Source: Deltaproteobacteria bacterium (GTDB lineage Bacteria > Desulfobacterota > Anaeroferrophillalia > Anaeroferrophillales > Tharpellaceae). Taken from it: 16,356 bases of DNA. Shown here in pieces: positions 6,786 to 14,646 of the stretch (its first letter is position 1; every line of letters starts with the position of its first letter). The DNA is taken from positions 1 through 16,356 of the forward strand of contig JAUVDU010000004.1 of NCBI GenBank assembly GCA_030595135.1, in the 5' to 3' direction. The notes below the pieces were generated by a model. It saw nothing but the letters and a program-made list of their open reading frames with translations, was not told where the DNA came from and ran no database searches. The translations under genes were made by a program, and so were the position numbers.

Positions 6786-7918
6786 TAAGTGATGACAGCA
6801 ACCTGATCAGCACAATTCTGAGCGGCTTTTTAAATTTTTTGACAACCGACCGGAAAGCGGATTTCTTCGTCTTAAACACCCCTCTACTCTGCCCGGACGG
6901 TGAAATTATTCGTAATTTGAGTTCCTTACCTTCAACTGAGCTGAAACAAGCCTGGCAAAAGCAAATTGAGGGGGCAGCGGTTGATCAACTTTTACTCATT
7001 GAACCGGGAACAGTTATAACCGTTACTCCCGCGTTGACCGCTCTGGCAATAGTTACGTATAATTTTTTAAAACTTCATGCGCCAGCAATGCTGGAAAAAG
7101 ATAAAAAAGCGGTCCTTGACTACAACCTTCAACTTTGTCACACCATTGTCCCAGCCGAAAATCCCTTTCTCGGGATCATTTATGACAGCCTGATTGAACC
7201 CTGCTGTCAGCTGTGGCGAAAAAATCCACCTAAAACAACAGCGGAAAACCATTTACTGGCCGCCCTGCTCCGAACAAATCCCTTGAGCGAGCTTAAAAAT
7301 ATCGATCTTCTCCTACCGGCCCCACTCAAAAACCTGGCCGGCAGCTATCTGGTTCATCAACCGGAAGATCAAGAGAGTCATGATCGAACCAAGCCGGACG
7401 CGACCGCTAAAAACAACTATCAGCAGTGGTGGTTTCAGGCTGAGAAATTTATCCTCACCCCGCCGTTAAAAAGGCTTTTACGGGATCAATGGTTAAGCAT
7501 ACCGGAAAACAGCTTAAGCTGTATGGGACTGGGAATCTTTTTAGAAGAGTTACGACGCCGGGGGAAAAAGCAGTTTCGCACCCCGATACTTGAATTTTTT
7601 GAAGCCTACGACTACCTCCAGCATCACCAGGCCCAAAAGGAAGGCACCCTTTGCAGCTATAAAAAACTAACGATCATCCGTCATCTTCTGGAATCAAAAA
7701 ACCGTGAGCATAACCGGAAAGGCAATGAGTACTTCCTCAAATTCAGAGCTCTGCTTGAGATTGTTGCCGCAGAACAAGCAATTCCCAGAGAATTTCTTCA
7801 TCTAAGCCGCAAACTCTGCCTCCAACACCTAGCCCCCCTCTCAACCTTGGCCACCATCATCGGTGGTGAGCGCATAACCATGACACCGACATTCGGCACG
7901 ATTCAATTTTCCGATTAG
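6776..7918 (+). CDS. 380-aa hypothetical protein, last gene of the MoxR-vWA-propeller cluster
   Basis: ATG 6776 overlaps the preceding gene by 10 nt. The product is mostly helical with short strands (KADFFVLNTPLL; VDQLLLIEPGTVITV). Features include a moderately hydrophobic stretch ALTALAIVTYNFLKL near residues 85-100 (too short and polar to be a sure membrane helix) and an aromatic, basic central segment (NNYQQWWFQAEKFIL...PLKRLLRDQWL). A charged helical region with SYKKLTIIRHLLESKNREHN follows, and the C-terminus is strand-like (ITMTPTFGTIQF). No nuclease, NTPase or protease motif is visible. It could be the effector or the specificity part of the system, but that is only inferred from its position as a non-core gene. 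It converges on thpR 43 nt away. Confidence 0.83.
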   Translation: MRLISDDSNLISTILSGFLNFLTTDRKADFFVLNTPLLCPDGEIIRNLSSLPSTELKQAWQKQIEGAAVDQLLLIEPGTVITVTPALTALAIVTYNFLKLHAPAMLEKDKKAVLDYNLQLCHTIVPAENPFLGIIYDSLIEPCCQLWRKNPPKTTAENHLLAALLRTNPLSELKNIDLLLPAPLKNLAGSYLVHQPEDQESHDRTKPDATAKNNYQQWWFQAEKFILTPPLKRLLRDQWLSIPENSLSCMGLGIFLEELRRRGKKQFRTPILEFFEAYDYLQHHQAQKEGTLCSYKKLTIIRHLLESKNREHNRKGNEYFLKFRALLEIVAAEQAIPREFLHLSRKLCLQHLAPLSTLATIIGGERITMTPTFGTIQFSD

Positions 7919-7961
7919 TTTCAGATATCACGTTTGACCCATTTTCGTCCTGTGCCTTTAT

Positions 7962-8501
7962 TCATTCACTCAACAAATAGTCCGCCTCAAGCCGGTGCAA
8001 AGCCCCTTTTGGAGTCAGGACACTGGAATAAAGATAAAAATTGGCTACGGTAAATTCCGGCAGGCAAAAAAGGGCATGATCGCCAAGAAAGCGAGCTATT
8101 CTTTTCAAAGGGGTTTTGGGGGTGCGAGCCAGCGTGATGTGGGGTGAAAATTTACGCTGTTCAGGAGCGACGCCAAGTTTAGCGAGACAACTGTCCACTC
8201 TTTTTCGCAACGCCATAAGCTCAACCGACTCTTCTATCCCCACCCAAAGTACCTGAGGTGCCCGGCGCGGCGGAAAACAGCCTAACCCCTTTAAATACAA
8301 AGGGAAAGAGTTGCCGGTTACTGATTCCAGCGCACTCTTAAGCTCCTGAAAAAGAGCCCCGTCAACCTCTCCGATAAAACGCAAAGTCAAATGAATCTGC
8401 TCGGGTTTAACCCAACGGGCTTGGGGCAGGCCGAAACTAATCAAGGCGAGTTCGTCCTTAATCTTTTTCGGCAGATCGATAGCAATAAAGAGTCTCATCA
8501 T
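7962..8501 (-). CDS. thpR: RNA 2',3'-cyclic phosphodiesterase (ThpR/LigT family)
   Basis: 2H phosphoesterase superfamily protein; the E. coli homologue hydrolyses 2',3'-cyclic phosphate on RNA ends. It begins with the family's RLFIAIDLP strand and has both catalytic HxTL motifs: HLTL (about residue 37-40, in QIHLTLRFIGEV) and HITL (about 121-124, in FSPHITLART). Length (~179 aa) is normal. Three consecutive start candidates occur, TTG 8504, ATG 8501 and ATG 8498; an ATG is preferred. It begins about 11 nt after the dctM stop with no strong ribosome site of its own, so it is probably expressed as the last gene of the pyrK-to-dctM operon. No functional link to the transporter is evident. Confidence 0.92.
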   Translation of the reverse strand: MMRLFIAIDLPKKIKDELALISFGLPQARWVKPEQIHLTLRFIGEVDGALFQELKSALESVTGNSFPLYLKGLGCFPPRRAPQVLWVGIEESVELMALRKRVDSCLAKLGVAPEQRKFSPHITLARTPKTPLKRIARFLGDHALFCLPEFTVANFYLYSSVLTPKGALHRLEADYLLSE

Positions 8502-8512
8502 CAATTTTGATT

Positions 8513-9775
8513 CTACCCGGTGACAAAAATTTCAACCAGAAGCAGACTTAAGAGGGGAAAGTAGGTTATAATCAGAAGCGTTATCAAAAGAAGGCCGACA
8601 AAAGGCAGAGTGGCTCGATAGAGCTCGGCAATGGGCCGCTCAAAGCGATAGCTGGCGAGAAAAAGATTGAGTCCCACCGGCGGCGTACAGTAACCGATCT
8701 GGAGGTTGGTGAGAAAAATAATGCCCAGATGAATAAGGTCAACATCATAGGCTTGAGCAATCGGCACGATCAGCGGAACCACCAAAACCAGGGCGGAAAA
8801 GATATCGAGCAGAGCCCCGACCAGCAAAAGAAAAATGTTTAAAACCATCAGGAATGTATATTTATTGGTAATATACTCCCTGATCCACTCAAAGAGGCGT
8901 TGGGGAACTTCCTGATCGACAAGAAAATTGGTCGAAGCCATTGAAGCGGCCAGAACCACGAGGATGCCGCCGAAAAGAACCATACTATGAACCATGATTT
9001 TCGGCAGTTGAGACAGTGAAATATCCTTATAAATAAAGACTTCGACGACTAAAACATAGAGGGCGGTTACGGCTGCCGCCTCACCCACCACCAAAAAACC
9101 GCCATAGATTCCCCCGAGGACAACAACCGGCAGCGGCAACTCCCAGGCTACCTCCCTTAAAACCGCAACCAGCTCACGCCTCGAAGTTACCGCCGGAGAT
9201 TTTTTCACCCCTCTCCCCTGCTTAATACAATAACCGGCCAGCAACAGCAACATGACAAGTCCGGGCAGGATACCGGCCAAGAAAAGTTGATCGATCCGCG
9301 CCCCGGAGATGACCCCGTAAAGGATAAGCGGCAGACTCGGCGGAAAGAGAAGCCCTAAGCTCCCGGATGAGGTTAAGAGACCGAGGGAGAAACGTTCAGG
9401 ATAGTTATCTTTCAGCAAAGCCGGGAAAAGAATCCCACCGACGGCAAAAATCGTCACCCCGGAAGCTCCGGTAAAAGCTGTAAAAATCGCACAGACAAAT
9501 AGCGACACCACGGCCAGACCGCCGGGCAGCCAACCCAACAAGCCTTGCGAGAGTTTTAACAACCTTTGTGGTGTACCCGATTCCGAAAGCAGGCTCCCGG
9601 CAAAGATAAAGAGGGGTAGAGAGAGTAAAAGAGGGGTGTCAGCCAAACGCGACATCTCGATCACGACAACCGATAGATCGATGCCGACACCATAAAAAGA
9701 GATCAGTGCCAGAGCCGCAATCACCACAAACAGCGGGCTACCGAGCAGGGCCAAGGCAAAAACAATAAATTTCAT
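8513..9775 (-). CDS. dctM: TRAP transporter large permease subunit (DctM)
   Basis: Large integral membrane subunit of a tripartite ATP-independent periplasmic transporter, which moves a solute using a sodium or proton gradient. The 420-aa protein is highly hydrophobic, with about 11-12 predicted membrane segments. It carries family signatures: FTGASGVTIFAVGGILFP, LLTSSGSLGLLFPPSLPLILYG and, near the end, NLQIGYCTPPVGLNLF. Its ATG overlaps the dctQ TGA by one base (TGATG), giving translational coupling. The substrate cannot be read from the sequence. Confidence 0.97.
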   Translation of the reverse strand: MKFIVFALALLGSPLFVVIAALALISFYGVGIDLSVVVIEMSRLADTPLLLSLPLFIFAGSLLSESGTPQRLLKLSQGLLGWLPGGLAVVSLFVCAIFTAFTGASGVTIFAVGGILFPALLKDNYPERFSLGLLTSSGSLGLLFPPSLPLILYGVISGARIDQLFLAGILPGLVMLLLLAGYCIKQGRGVKKSPAVTSRRELVAVLREVAWELPLPVVVLGGIYGGFLVVGEAAAVTALYVLVVEVFIYKDISLSQLPKIMVHSMVLFGGILVVLAASMASTNFLVDQEVPQRLFEWIREYITNKYTFLMVLNIFLLLVGALLDIFSALVLVVPLIVPIAQAYDVDLIHLGIIFLTNLQIGYCTPPVGLNLFLASYRFERPIAELYRATLPFVGLLLITLLIITYFPLLSLLLVEIFVTG

Positions 9776-10299
9776 CAGGTTGATCCGGAGATTGGTCTTG
9801 AAGAGCTGCTTTGGGGGTGGAGCAGGGTATTGCCATGATCAAAAACTTTAGCCGAAAAACGCGCCGTCATCAAAGCAAAAGCGAACGGGAATATGAGGTT
9901 CCAGACCCAAACGGGAATACCGATAAGTTCTCGCCCACTGCCAAAAACGATCTCATTTTTGATAAATAAAAAGGCGGCCCAAGTAAGAAAACCGCAGACC
10001 ACTGCGGCAAAGAGATTGAGAACAAGGTTGAGCCAAAGAAGCCCTCGGGCCGGCAATAGATGAGAAAAAATATCGATCGTAATGTGTTTGCCATATCTGG
10101 TTGCCAGAGCCGCTCCGAGCATCCCGACCCAGAGGACAAGATGCCGTAACAGAGGATCGGCCCAAACAAAACCACTGTCAAAAAGAGTACGCATGAAGAT
10201 CTGGAGAGAAGCGAGAAAAATCATAGCCAGCAGAAGAAAAGAGATAAAAACCTCTTCGACCTGGTTAAAGCGGCGGCCAAGATTTTTCAGGATTTTCAA
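9775..10299 (-). CDS. dctQ: TRAP transporter small permease subunit (DctQ)
   Basis: Small four-helix membrane subunit that pairs with DctM and helps dock the binding protein. The 174-aa sequence has four hydrophobic segments and the family motif region WADPLLRHLVLWVGMLGAALATRYGKHITID (matched in parts: LRHLVLW, GAALATR, HITID). It starts with TTG (10299) preceded by AAGGGG and an 8-nt spacer, a strong ribosome site that supports the non-ATG start. It lies 20 nt after dctP and shares a base with dctM. The C-terminal tail is short, Ser-rich and cytoplasmic. Confidence 0.95.
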   Translation of the reverse strand: MKILKNLGRRFNQVEEVFISFLLLAMIFLASLQIFMRTLFDSGFVWADPLLRHLVLWVGMLGAALATRYGKHITIDIFSHLLPARGLLWLNLVLNLFAAVVCGFLTWAAFLFIKNEIVFGSGRELIGIPVWVWNLIFPFAFALMTARFSAKVFDHGNTLLHPQSSSSRPISGST

Positions 10300-10319
10300 G
10301 AGAGCTACCCCTTATGCCA

Positions 10320-11363
10320 TCACGGGTTGGATTTACGATAATTATTAAGAATAGTCATCAGTTCATTATAGATTTCGGCAGAAAAATATTTCCCGACACT
10401 CTCCTCCACAATCTGATCACGAAGCCCGATTAGAACCGGGTTGGCAGCAGGATCCGCCGCTATCACGGTAATCCCGTTGGCCTTTAGCGTCTCCAGAGCT
10501 TCGATATTGGTACGCCGGGTATCATCTTTAAGTTTTTCGGAAAAATATTTTCCAGCCGCCTGCTTGATGATAGCAAGATGGCTTTCAGGCAATCGATCAA
10601 GTGCTTTCTTGTCAAAAACCAGACCACCATAAGCATAAGCAAAGGGAACATCAGTGATATAGTTGATCTTGGTAAACCACTGCAGGATAATCGATCCGTA
10701 ATAACCGTTAAAAACCGTATTAACCATACCGGTCTGCAGAGAGACCAAAACATCCGGCAAAGAGAGCGGAATCGGAGAGATTCCGACCGCTTCCATAAAA
10801 GCAAGACTGATCGGGTCGCCTTCCGGAGCCCAGCACTTGCACTTTCTGAGATCTTCAATCGTGGAGATTGGAATTGTCGACATCGTATAGATGAAACCAA
10901 CTTCAGACATCGCAATAAGAACCATATTTTTCTTGGCAAAAGCTTCAACATAGCGCGGCATCAGTTTTTCCAGAACTTCATCAACCTCCTCGTAGGATTG
11001 AAAAAGATAGGGAATACCCATAACCCGAAAATCAGATACAATCTCACCAATGCCGGTCATCGTGAAACCGGCACCCTGTAGCTGACCGATCTTCATTTTA
11101 CGAAACATTGCCCGATCATCGCCCATAACGCCACCGGGATAGACCCTGAAACCGACTTCTCCCCCGCTCTGTTCTTTGACCTCTTGGGCAAACTGGTCAA
11201 AACGCAAAGCCCAGATACTGCCTTCGGGAGCCAGGCTAGCCATTTTAAAGAGATATTTCGGCCGTTTAGCCTCCACCTCACTAACAACCGTACAGAAATT
11301 TAAGAGGAAAATAAAAAGTAAACATAGGAGGCCGAAGCTATAACTATTTTTCCACAAACGCAT
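10320..11363 (-). CDS. dctP: TRAP transporter periplasmic solute-binding protein (DctP family)
   Basis: Extracytoplasmic solute receptor delivering substrate to DctQM. It has an N-terminal secretion signal (basic MRLWKNS, hydrophobic core to ~residue 27, probable cleavage after VEA32), followed by the DctP fold: KMASLAPEGS, YPGGVMGDDRAMFRKMKIGQLQG, FRVMGIPYLF, VSLQTGMVNTVFNG. In most DctP proteins an arginine in the 'GLKIRV' strand binds the substrate carboxylate. Here that place reads KCKCWAPEG (about 174-182), with Trp in the Arg position. This suggests a non-carboxylate or hydrophobic ligand, consistent with the TatT partner. ATG 11363 has AAAGGA 10 nt upstream. 347 aa is usual length. Confidence 0.95.
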   Translation of the reverse strand: MRLWKNSYSFGLLCLLFIFLLNFCTVVSEVEAKRPKYLFKMASLAPEGSIWALRFDQFAQEVKEQSGGEVGFRVYPGGVMGDDRAMFRKMKIGQLQGAGFTMTGIGEIVSDFRVMGIPYLFQSYEEVDEVLEKLMPRYVEAFAKKNMVLIAMSEVGFIYTMSTIPISTIEDLRKCKCWAPEGDPISLAFMEAVGISPIPLSLPDVLVSLQTGMVNTVFNGYYGSIILQWFTKINYITDVPFAYAYGGLVFDKKALDRLPESHLAIIKQAAGKYFSEKLKDDTRRTNIEALETLKANGITVIAADPAANPVLIGLRDQIVEESVGKYFSAEIYNELMTILNNYRKSNP

Positions 11364-11377
11364 AATTTAAAATTCCT

Positions 11378-12247
11378 TTAGAATATGTCGTCAATCCGCT
11401 CTAAAAGTTCCGCCGCCTTTTTCCAGGCCAATCGGTTGGCGGTTGCCATTTCATTATCAACCAGCGGCTGCGAGAGAACTTCCTTAAGTAGCGTTTCAAA
11501 GAGCTCTCGATTAAAAGTCTGCCGAGCATAACCATCAGCATAAGCAACCTGGGCCGGCCAAAATTGGCGCTGGCTCAAAGTCAAAGCTCGCTCAAAATGG
11601 CGGCGACCAACTTCCGGTTTACCTCCCAACATCGGCGACAAGGAACAATAGATACTCCCCAAGACAAGATGAGCCGAACCGAAATAGGTAGACTCATCAA
11701 GTTCAATCACCCGTAACATCATCTCTTCGACCTTCGGTAGATCGGCCATGGCCGCCGGAGTGCCTCCCTGCAATTTAATCCACAAAGCCCAGGCTTGTCC
11801 ACCCCAGAAGAGATCAACGGCATCAGCTTTGGTAAAAGATGACAAGGATTGTTTGAAAGCGGTCAGCGGTTGTTTGATGTTCTCCTTGAATTTTAGCTTT
11901 TGATCAAGCAGTTCAAAACCGTAAAACTTAGCTTTTTCACTGGCCAACCGAGCTCTTTCCGGTTTACTGGTTTCATCGAGTAAAATAGCATAAGCGCTGA
12001 AGGCTCGGGTTCCGGTTCTTAGCAGGGCCGGATTTCCGGGATCTGACTTGATAAACCCGTTGATCATCAAAAGCAGCGTCGGACTGCCGTCGACAAGCAG
12101 ATCGATATCGGTCTCTTGTTCCAACGAACGGCTCAGAGATTCAAGCAACGGATCAACTACAAGCGATGCGCAACCATTAAGGCCCAAGAGCAAAAAGAGG
12201 AGAACCAACCGGCAAAGAATTGCTTTTACAAACCTTCTTTTATTCAT
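11378..12247 (-). CDS. tatT: TRAP transporter T-component lipoprotein (TatT family)
   Basis: TPR-containing lipoprotein that partners with a TatP-type TRAP binding protein, as described for Treponema pallidum TatT. The signal peptide has a basic start, a leucine-rich core and a lipobox LNGC with the lipidated cysteine at residue 26. The rest is helical: ERARLASEKAKFYGFELL, a FWGGQAWALWIKL motif, then YFGSAHLVLGSIYCSLSPMLGGKPEVGRRHFERAL, typical of the family's TPR-like repeats. The order tatT-dctP-dctQ-dctM, with 14 nt to dctP, matches TRAP-T operons. It begins 19 nt after pyrD with no strong ribosome site. TatT is thought to trimerise and bind the solute receptor. Confidence 0.9.
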   Translation of the reverse strand: MNKRRFVKAILCRLVLLFLLLGLNGCASLVVDPLLESLSRSLEQETDIDLLVDGSPTLLLMINGFIKSDPGNPALLRTGTRAFSAYAILLDETSKPERARLASEKAKFYGFELLDQKLKFKENIKQPLTAFKQSLSSFTKADAVDLFWGGQAWALWIKLQGGTPAAMADLPKVEEMMLRVIELDESTYFGSAHLVLGSIYCSLSPMLGGKPEVGRRHFERALTLSQRQFWPAQVAYADGYARQTFNRELFETLLKEVLSQPLVDNEMATANRLAWKKAAELLERIDDIF

Positions 12248-12266
12248 ATTTCAACTTTGATGGTTT

Positions 12267-13178
12267 TTATGCTAGAGAACCGATAAAATCGGTTACTTTA
12301 ACGCACCCCTGTTCATCAAGATACTTTTCAACCCCTTCGGCAATTTCGATGGCAGCTCGGGGATTAATAAAGTTGGCTGTACCTACCTCAACGGCGGTGG
12401 CTCCGGCCAACAGAAACTCCAGGGCGTCACGGGCGTTTGAAATGCCGCCAATCCCGATGATCGGTATTGACACAACCTGGGCTACTTGATAAACCATGCG
12501 CAGGGCTACAGGTTTGATGGCGGGTCCGGAAAGGCCGCCGGTAACATTTCCCAGAACCGGGCGTTTTCGATCGAGATCGATGGCCATGCCAATTAAGGTA
12601 TTGATCAAAGAGAGGGAGTCGCTGCCAGCCTCCTCCACCGCTTTGGCAACCATGACAATGTCGCTGACATTGGGAGAGAGTTTGGTGATTAAGGGCAGTG
12701 ATGTTTTTTTACGCACCGCAGCTACCAGTTTTGCGGCGGCTTGAGGATCGATTCCGAACTGAATCCCTCCGGCCTTGACATTGGGACAGGAGATGTTGAT
12801 TTCAAGGGCGGCAATTCCGATAATTCCATCCAGTTTAGCAGCCAAGTTCGCATAATCATCCTGGTTGTTGCCGAAGATGTTGACGATTACAGTAGCGTTC
12901 AATTTTTGTAAAATCGGCAATTCGTCAGTAAGAAATCGTTCCACGCCAATATTTTCCAGACCGATGGCATTGAGCATGCCGCAGGCAGTTTCGGTAATTC
13001 TAACTCCCGAGTTACCGATTTTCGGTTGCCAAGACAGGCCTTTGGTTATTATCGCTCCAAGTTTAGATATGTCAAAATAGGGTGCATATTCACGGCCATA
13101 ACCAAAGGTTCCGGAAGCTGTCAGTACCGGGTTTTTTAAAGTCACTCCGGGGGCAATTTCGACTTTGAGATCTACCAT
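12267..13178 (-). CDS. pyrD: Dihydroorotate dehydrogenase class 1B, catalytic subunit
   Basis: Oxidises dihydroorotate to orotate in de novo pyrimidine synthesis, passing electrons through PyrK to NAD+. FMN TIM-barrel enzyme of 303 aa. LTASGTFGYG near residue 20, SGVRITETACGMLNAIGLEN near 57-76, NISCPN with the class-1 catalytic cysteine at 131, KLSPNVSDI, GGLSGPAIKP and the FMN phosphate site IGIGGISN are all present. The start is ATG 13178, which overlaps the pyrK stop by one base (TAATG). A longer frame to 13223 only covers pyrK coding sequence. Cytoplasmic heterotetramer with PyrK is the known form. Confidence 0.97.
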   Translation of the reverse strand: MVDLKVEIAPGVTLKNPVLTASGTFGYGREYAPYFDISKLGAIITKGLSWQPKIGNSGVRITETACGMLNAIGLENIGVERFLTDELPILQKLNATVIVNIFGNNQDDYANLAAKLDGIIGIAALEINISCPNVKAGGIQFGIDPQAAAKLVAAVRKKTSLPLITKLSPNVSDIVMVAKAVEEAGSDSLSLINTLIGMAIDLDRKRPVLGNVTGGLSGPAIKPVALRMVYQVAQVVSIPIIGIGGISNARDALEFLLAGATAVEVGTANFINPRAAIEIAEGVEKYLDEQGCVKVTDFIGSLA

Positions 13179-14017
13179 TAGAAAATCACCTGTCGGGCTG
13201 GAAAAACCGGCCCTTGAGTACACACTTTTGCCGTTTTTACGTTCGCGTCATCATCTTTGTTAATCATCGTTTGCACACATCCAAGACAGACACCAAAACC
13301 ACAAGCCATACGATTTTCCAGGCTTAGATAGCCATCACAGTCGGCCTCTAGTAAGACCTTCTGCACACTTTTCAGCATAGGTTCGGGCCCGCATGCAAAA
13401 ACCTGGCTTTGGGGCCGACTTTGCAACTCATGAGTCAGGAGTTGAGTTACCAAGCCCTGACGACCGCAACTACCGTCATCAGTAATTGTCTGGAGCTGTA
13501 ACCCAAAAGCGTCAGCGGCTGTCAGTTCATTGAGCAGGATCAGTTCGGAATAGTTTGCGGCCCCATAGAACAAAAATGTTCCGGCTAAAGATTGGTTACG
13601 GTCAAGAGCAGAAAAGAGGTATGAAGCGATAGATGCGATACCCATTCCACCGGCGACTAAAAAGAGAGTTTTTTGATCATTTTTTGGATTATTGTTCGGA
13701 TAACCATTGCCTAAAGGACCGTGGACGGCCACCGAAACTCCTTTTTCAAATTTGCTCAGCTGAGAACTCCCTCTACCAACAACCTTGATAATCACCTCAA
13801 ACCAGTCAGATCCCCAACGACAAATACCGAAGGGTCGTCGCAGGAGTGGATCAAAGAGGCCATCGTCGCTGCCGAGCATGACAAATTTACCCGGCGTTGC
13901 CGCCCGGCAAAAATCGTTTGCCGCCTTAAGGCGTAAGCGGAAAATATTTTGCGTCAGCTTCTGGTTCTTAACTACTTCGCTATTAAAAAGATACAAAATC
14001 AAGCACCTTGTTTTCAA
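13178..14017 (-). CDS. pyrK: Dihydroorotate dehydrogenase electron-transfer subunit (PyrK)
   Basis: FAD and [2Fe-2S] protein that carries electrons from PyrD to NAD+. The ferredoxin-reductase fold is clear: FAD-binding RRPF at residues 60-63, VVGRGSSQLSKF, the NAD site VAGGMGIAS near 121-129 and FACGPEPML near 207-215. The C-terminal cluster ligands are Cys239, 244, 247 and 266 (CGFGVCLGC...C). Start is uncertain: TTG 14017 gives the longest form, but AAGG at 14006-14010 could serve a TTG near 13996, which begins just before the conserved region. No ATG fits. First gene of the pyrK-pyrD-tatT-dctPQM-thpR operon. Confidence 0.93.
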   Translation of the reverse strand: MKTRCLILYLFNSEVVKNQKLTQNIFRLRLKAANDFCRAATPGKFVMLGSDDGLFDPLLRRPFGICRWGSDWFEVIIKVVGRGSSQLSKFEKGVSVAVHGPLGNGYPNNNPKNDQKTLFLVAGGMGIASIASYLFSALDRNQSLAGTFLFYGAANYSELILLNELTAADAFGLQLQTITDDGSCGRQGLVTQLLTHELQSRPQSQVFACGPEPMLKSVQKVLLEADCDGYLSLENRMACGFGVCLGCVQTMINKDDDANVKTAKVCTQGPVFPARQVIF

Positions 14018-14057
14018 GATCGATAAGTTTTAGACCAAATGTCAATCAATCAATCTG

Positions 14058-14087
14058 TTAATAACGGTATTTCACCCAAAAGGTCAA
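14058..14087 (-). promoter_or_regulatory. Candidate promoter for the pyrK operon
   Basis: On the minus strand TTGACC (14087-14082) lies 18 bp upstream of TATTAA (14063-14058), about 40 nt before the pyrK start region. It matches sigma-70 boxes at 5 of 6 and 4 of 6 positions. A second TTGACA (14045-14040) lies closer but has no convincing -10 box at proper spacing. No operator was recognised. Confidence 0.35.
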
Positions 14088-14102
14088 AATGTTTTTTTAA
14101 AG

Positions 14103-14116
14103 GTAACTATTCAGCG
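14103..14116. repeat. Solo terminal repeat of the IS66-like MITE
   Basis: GTAACTATTCAGCG is identical to the 14-nt outer end of the element at 1110-1297 (right end, read inward). No opposing GCTGAATAGTTAC is found nearby. A bare GTTAC occurs at 14128-14132, but the flanks show no duplication. Probably a relic or a truncated copy lying just upstream of the pyrK promoter region. Confidence 0.65.
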
Positions 14117-14142
14117 TAAGTAGAAAAGTTACAAACGCAATT

Positions 14143-14196
14143 AAAAAGCCACAAAAAACTCCCCCTTTATCAAGGAGAAATTTTTCGTGGCTTTTT
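14143..14196 (-). terminator. Rho-independent terminator, probably bidirectional
   Basis: AAAAAGCCAC (14143-14152) pairs perfectly with GTGGCTTTTT (14187-14196). Inside, CTCC (14159-14162) pairs with GGAG (14174-14177), and a run of A (14153-14158) faces T (14181-14185). Read on the minus strand the stem is followed by TTTTTAATT, so it ends the transcript of the 121-aa gene and insulates the pyrK operon. On the plus strand it also ends in TTTTTAATA. Confidence 0.85.
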
Positions 14197-14239
14197 AATA
14201 CTAAAAGGCTGTCCGCAGAACGGCAACCGGTTTGTTCGG

Positions 14240-14605
14240 TTAGCGGCCGGGAATGATGATCCGGGAGCTATCCATCTCTTTCTGTTTTTGCTGTTGCTGC
14301 ATCTCTTTGATCTTTTCAACCATCTCGGTCAAGGCCTGGCGCATGGCATCCGGGAAAAGGGTCATCGCTTCTTCAAGGTTGTTGGCCTCTAAAGGAGCTT
14401 GCAATGGCACTGGCCCTTCCGGCGACATCAACTGGGTGTGGCCGACATAGATCGCCGTGCGACTCTGGTCTGCGCTGCCGTCAAGGTTGATGGGCGTCAG
14501 CACCTTGATCGATGCGACCTTAAGATCTGTAATCGTCTCTTCACGATAAAGATGATTGTTATCAACCACAAATTCGGGCATCTGCCCTGGATCATTCGTA
14601 CTCAT
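14240..14605 (-). CDS. Conserved 121-aa 'cytoplasmic protein' of deltaproteobacterial type
   Basis: ATG 14605 is preceded by GGAG with an 8-nt spacer. The sequence has a strand-rich N-terminal half (FVVDNNHLYREETITDLKVASIKVLTPI), then AIYVGHTQLMSPEGPVPL, an acidic helix LEEAMTLFPDAMRQALTEMVEKIKEMQQQQ and a short tail ending RIIIPGR. I recognise the pattern from small uncharacterised proteins annotated as cytoplasmic protein in Geobacter- and Desulfuromonas-like bacteria. The biochemical role is unknown. It follows hemW by 41 nt and ends before a strong terminator, so it may share the hemW transcript. Confidence 0.85.
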   Translation of the reverse strand: MSTNDPGQMPEFVVDNNHLYREETITDLKVASIKVLTPINLDGSADQSRTAIYVGHTQLMSPEGPVPLQAPLEANNLEEAMTLFPDAMRQALTEMVEKIKEMQQQQKQKEMDSSRIIIPGR

Positions 14606-14646
14606 TCTAAAATCTCCAATGTTTTCAGGTTAAAATTGAAAACCGC

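Noticed and set aside
7919..7961. Terminator between the convergent halves
   Set aside because: No stem followed by a T-run is visible in these 43 bases.
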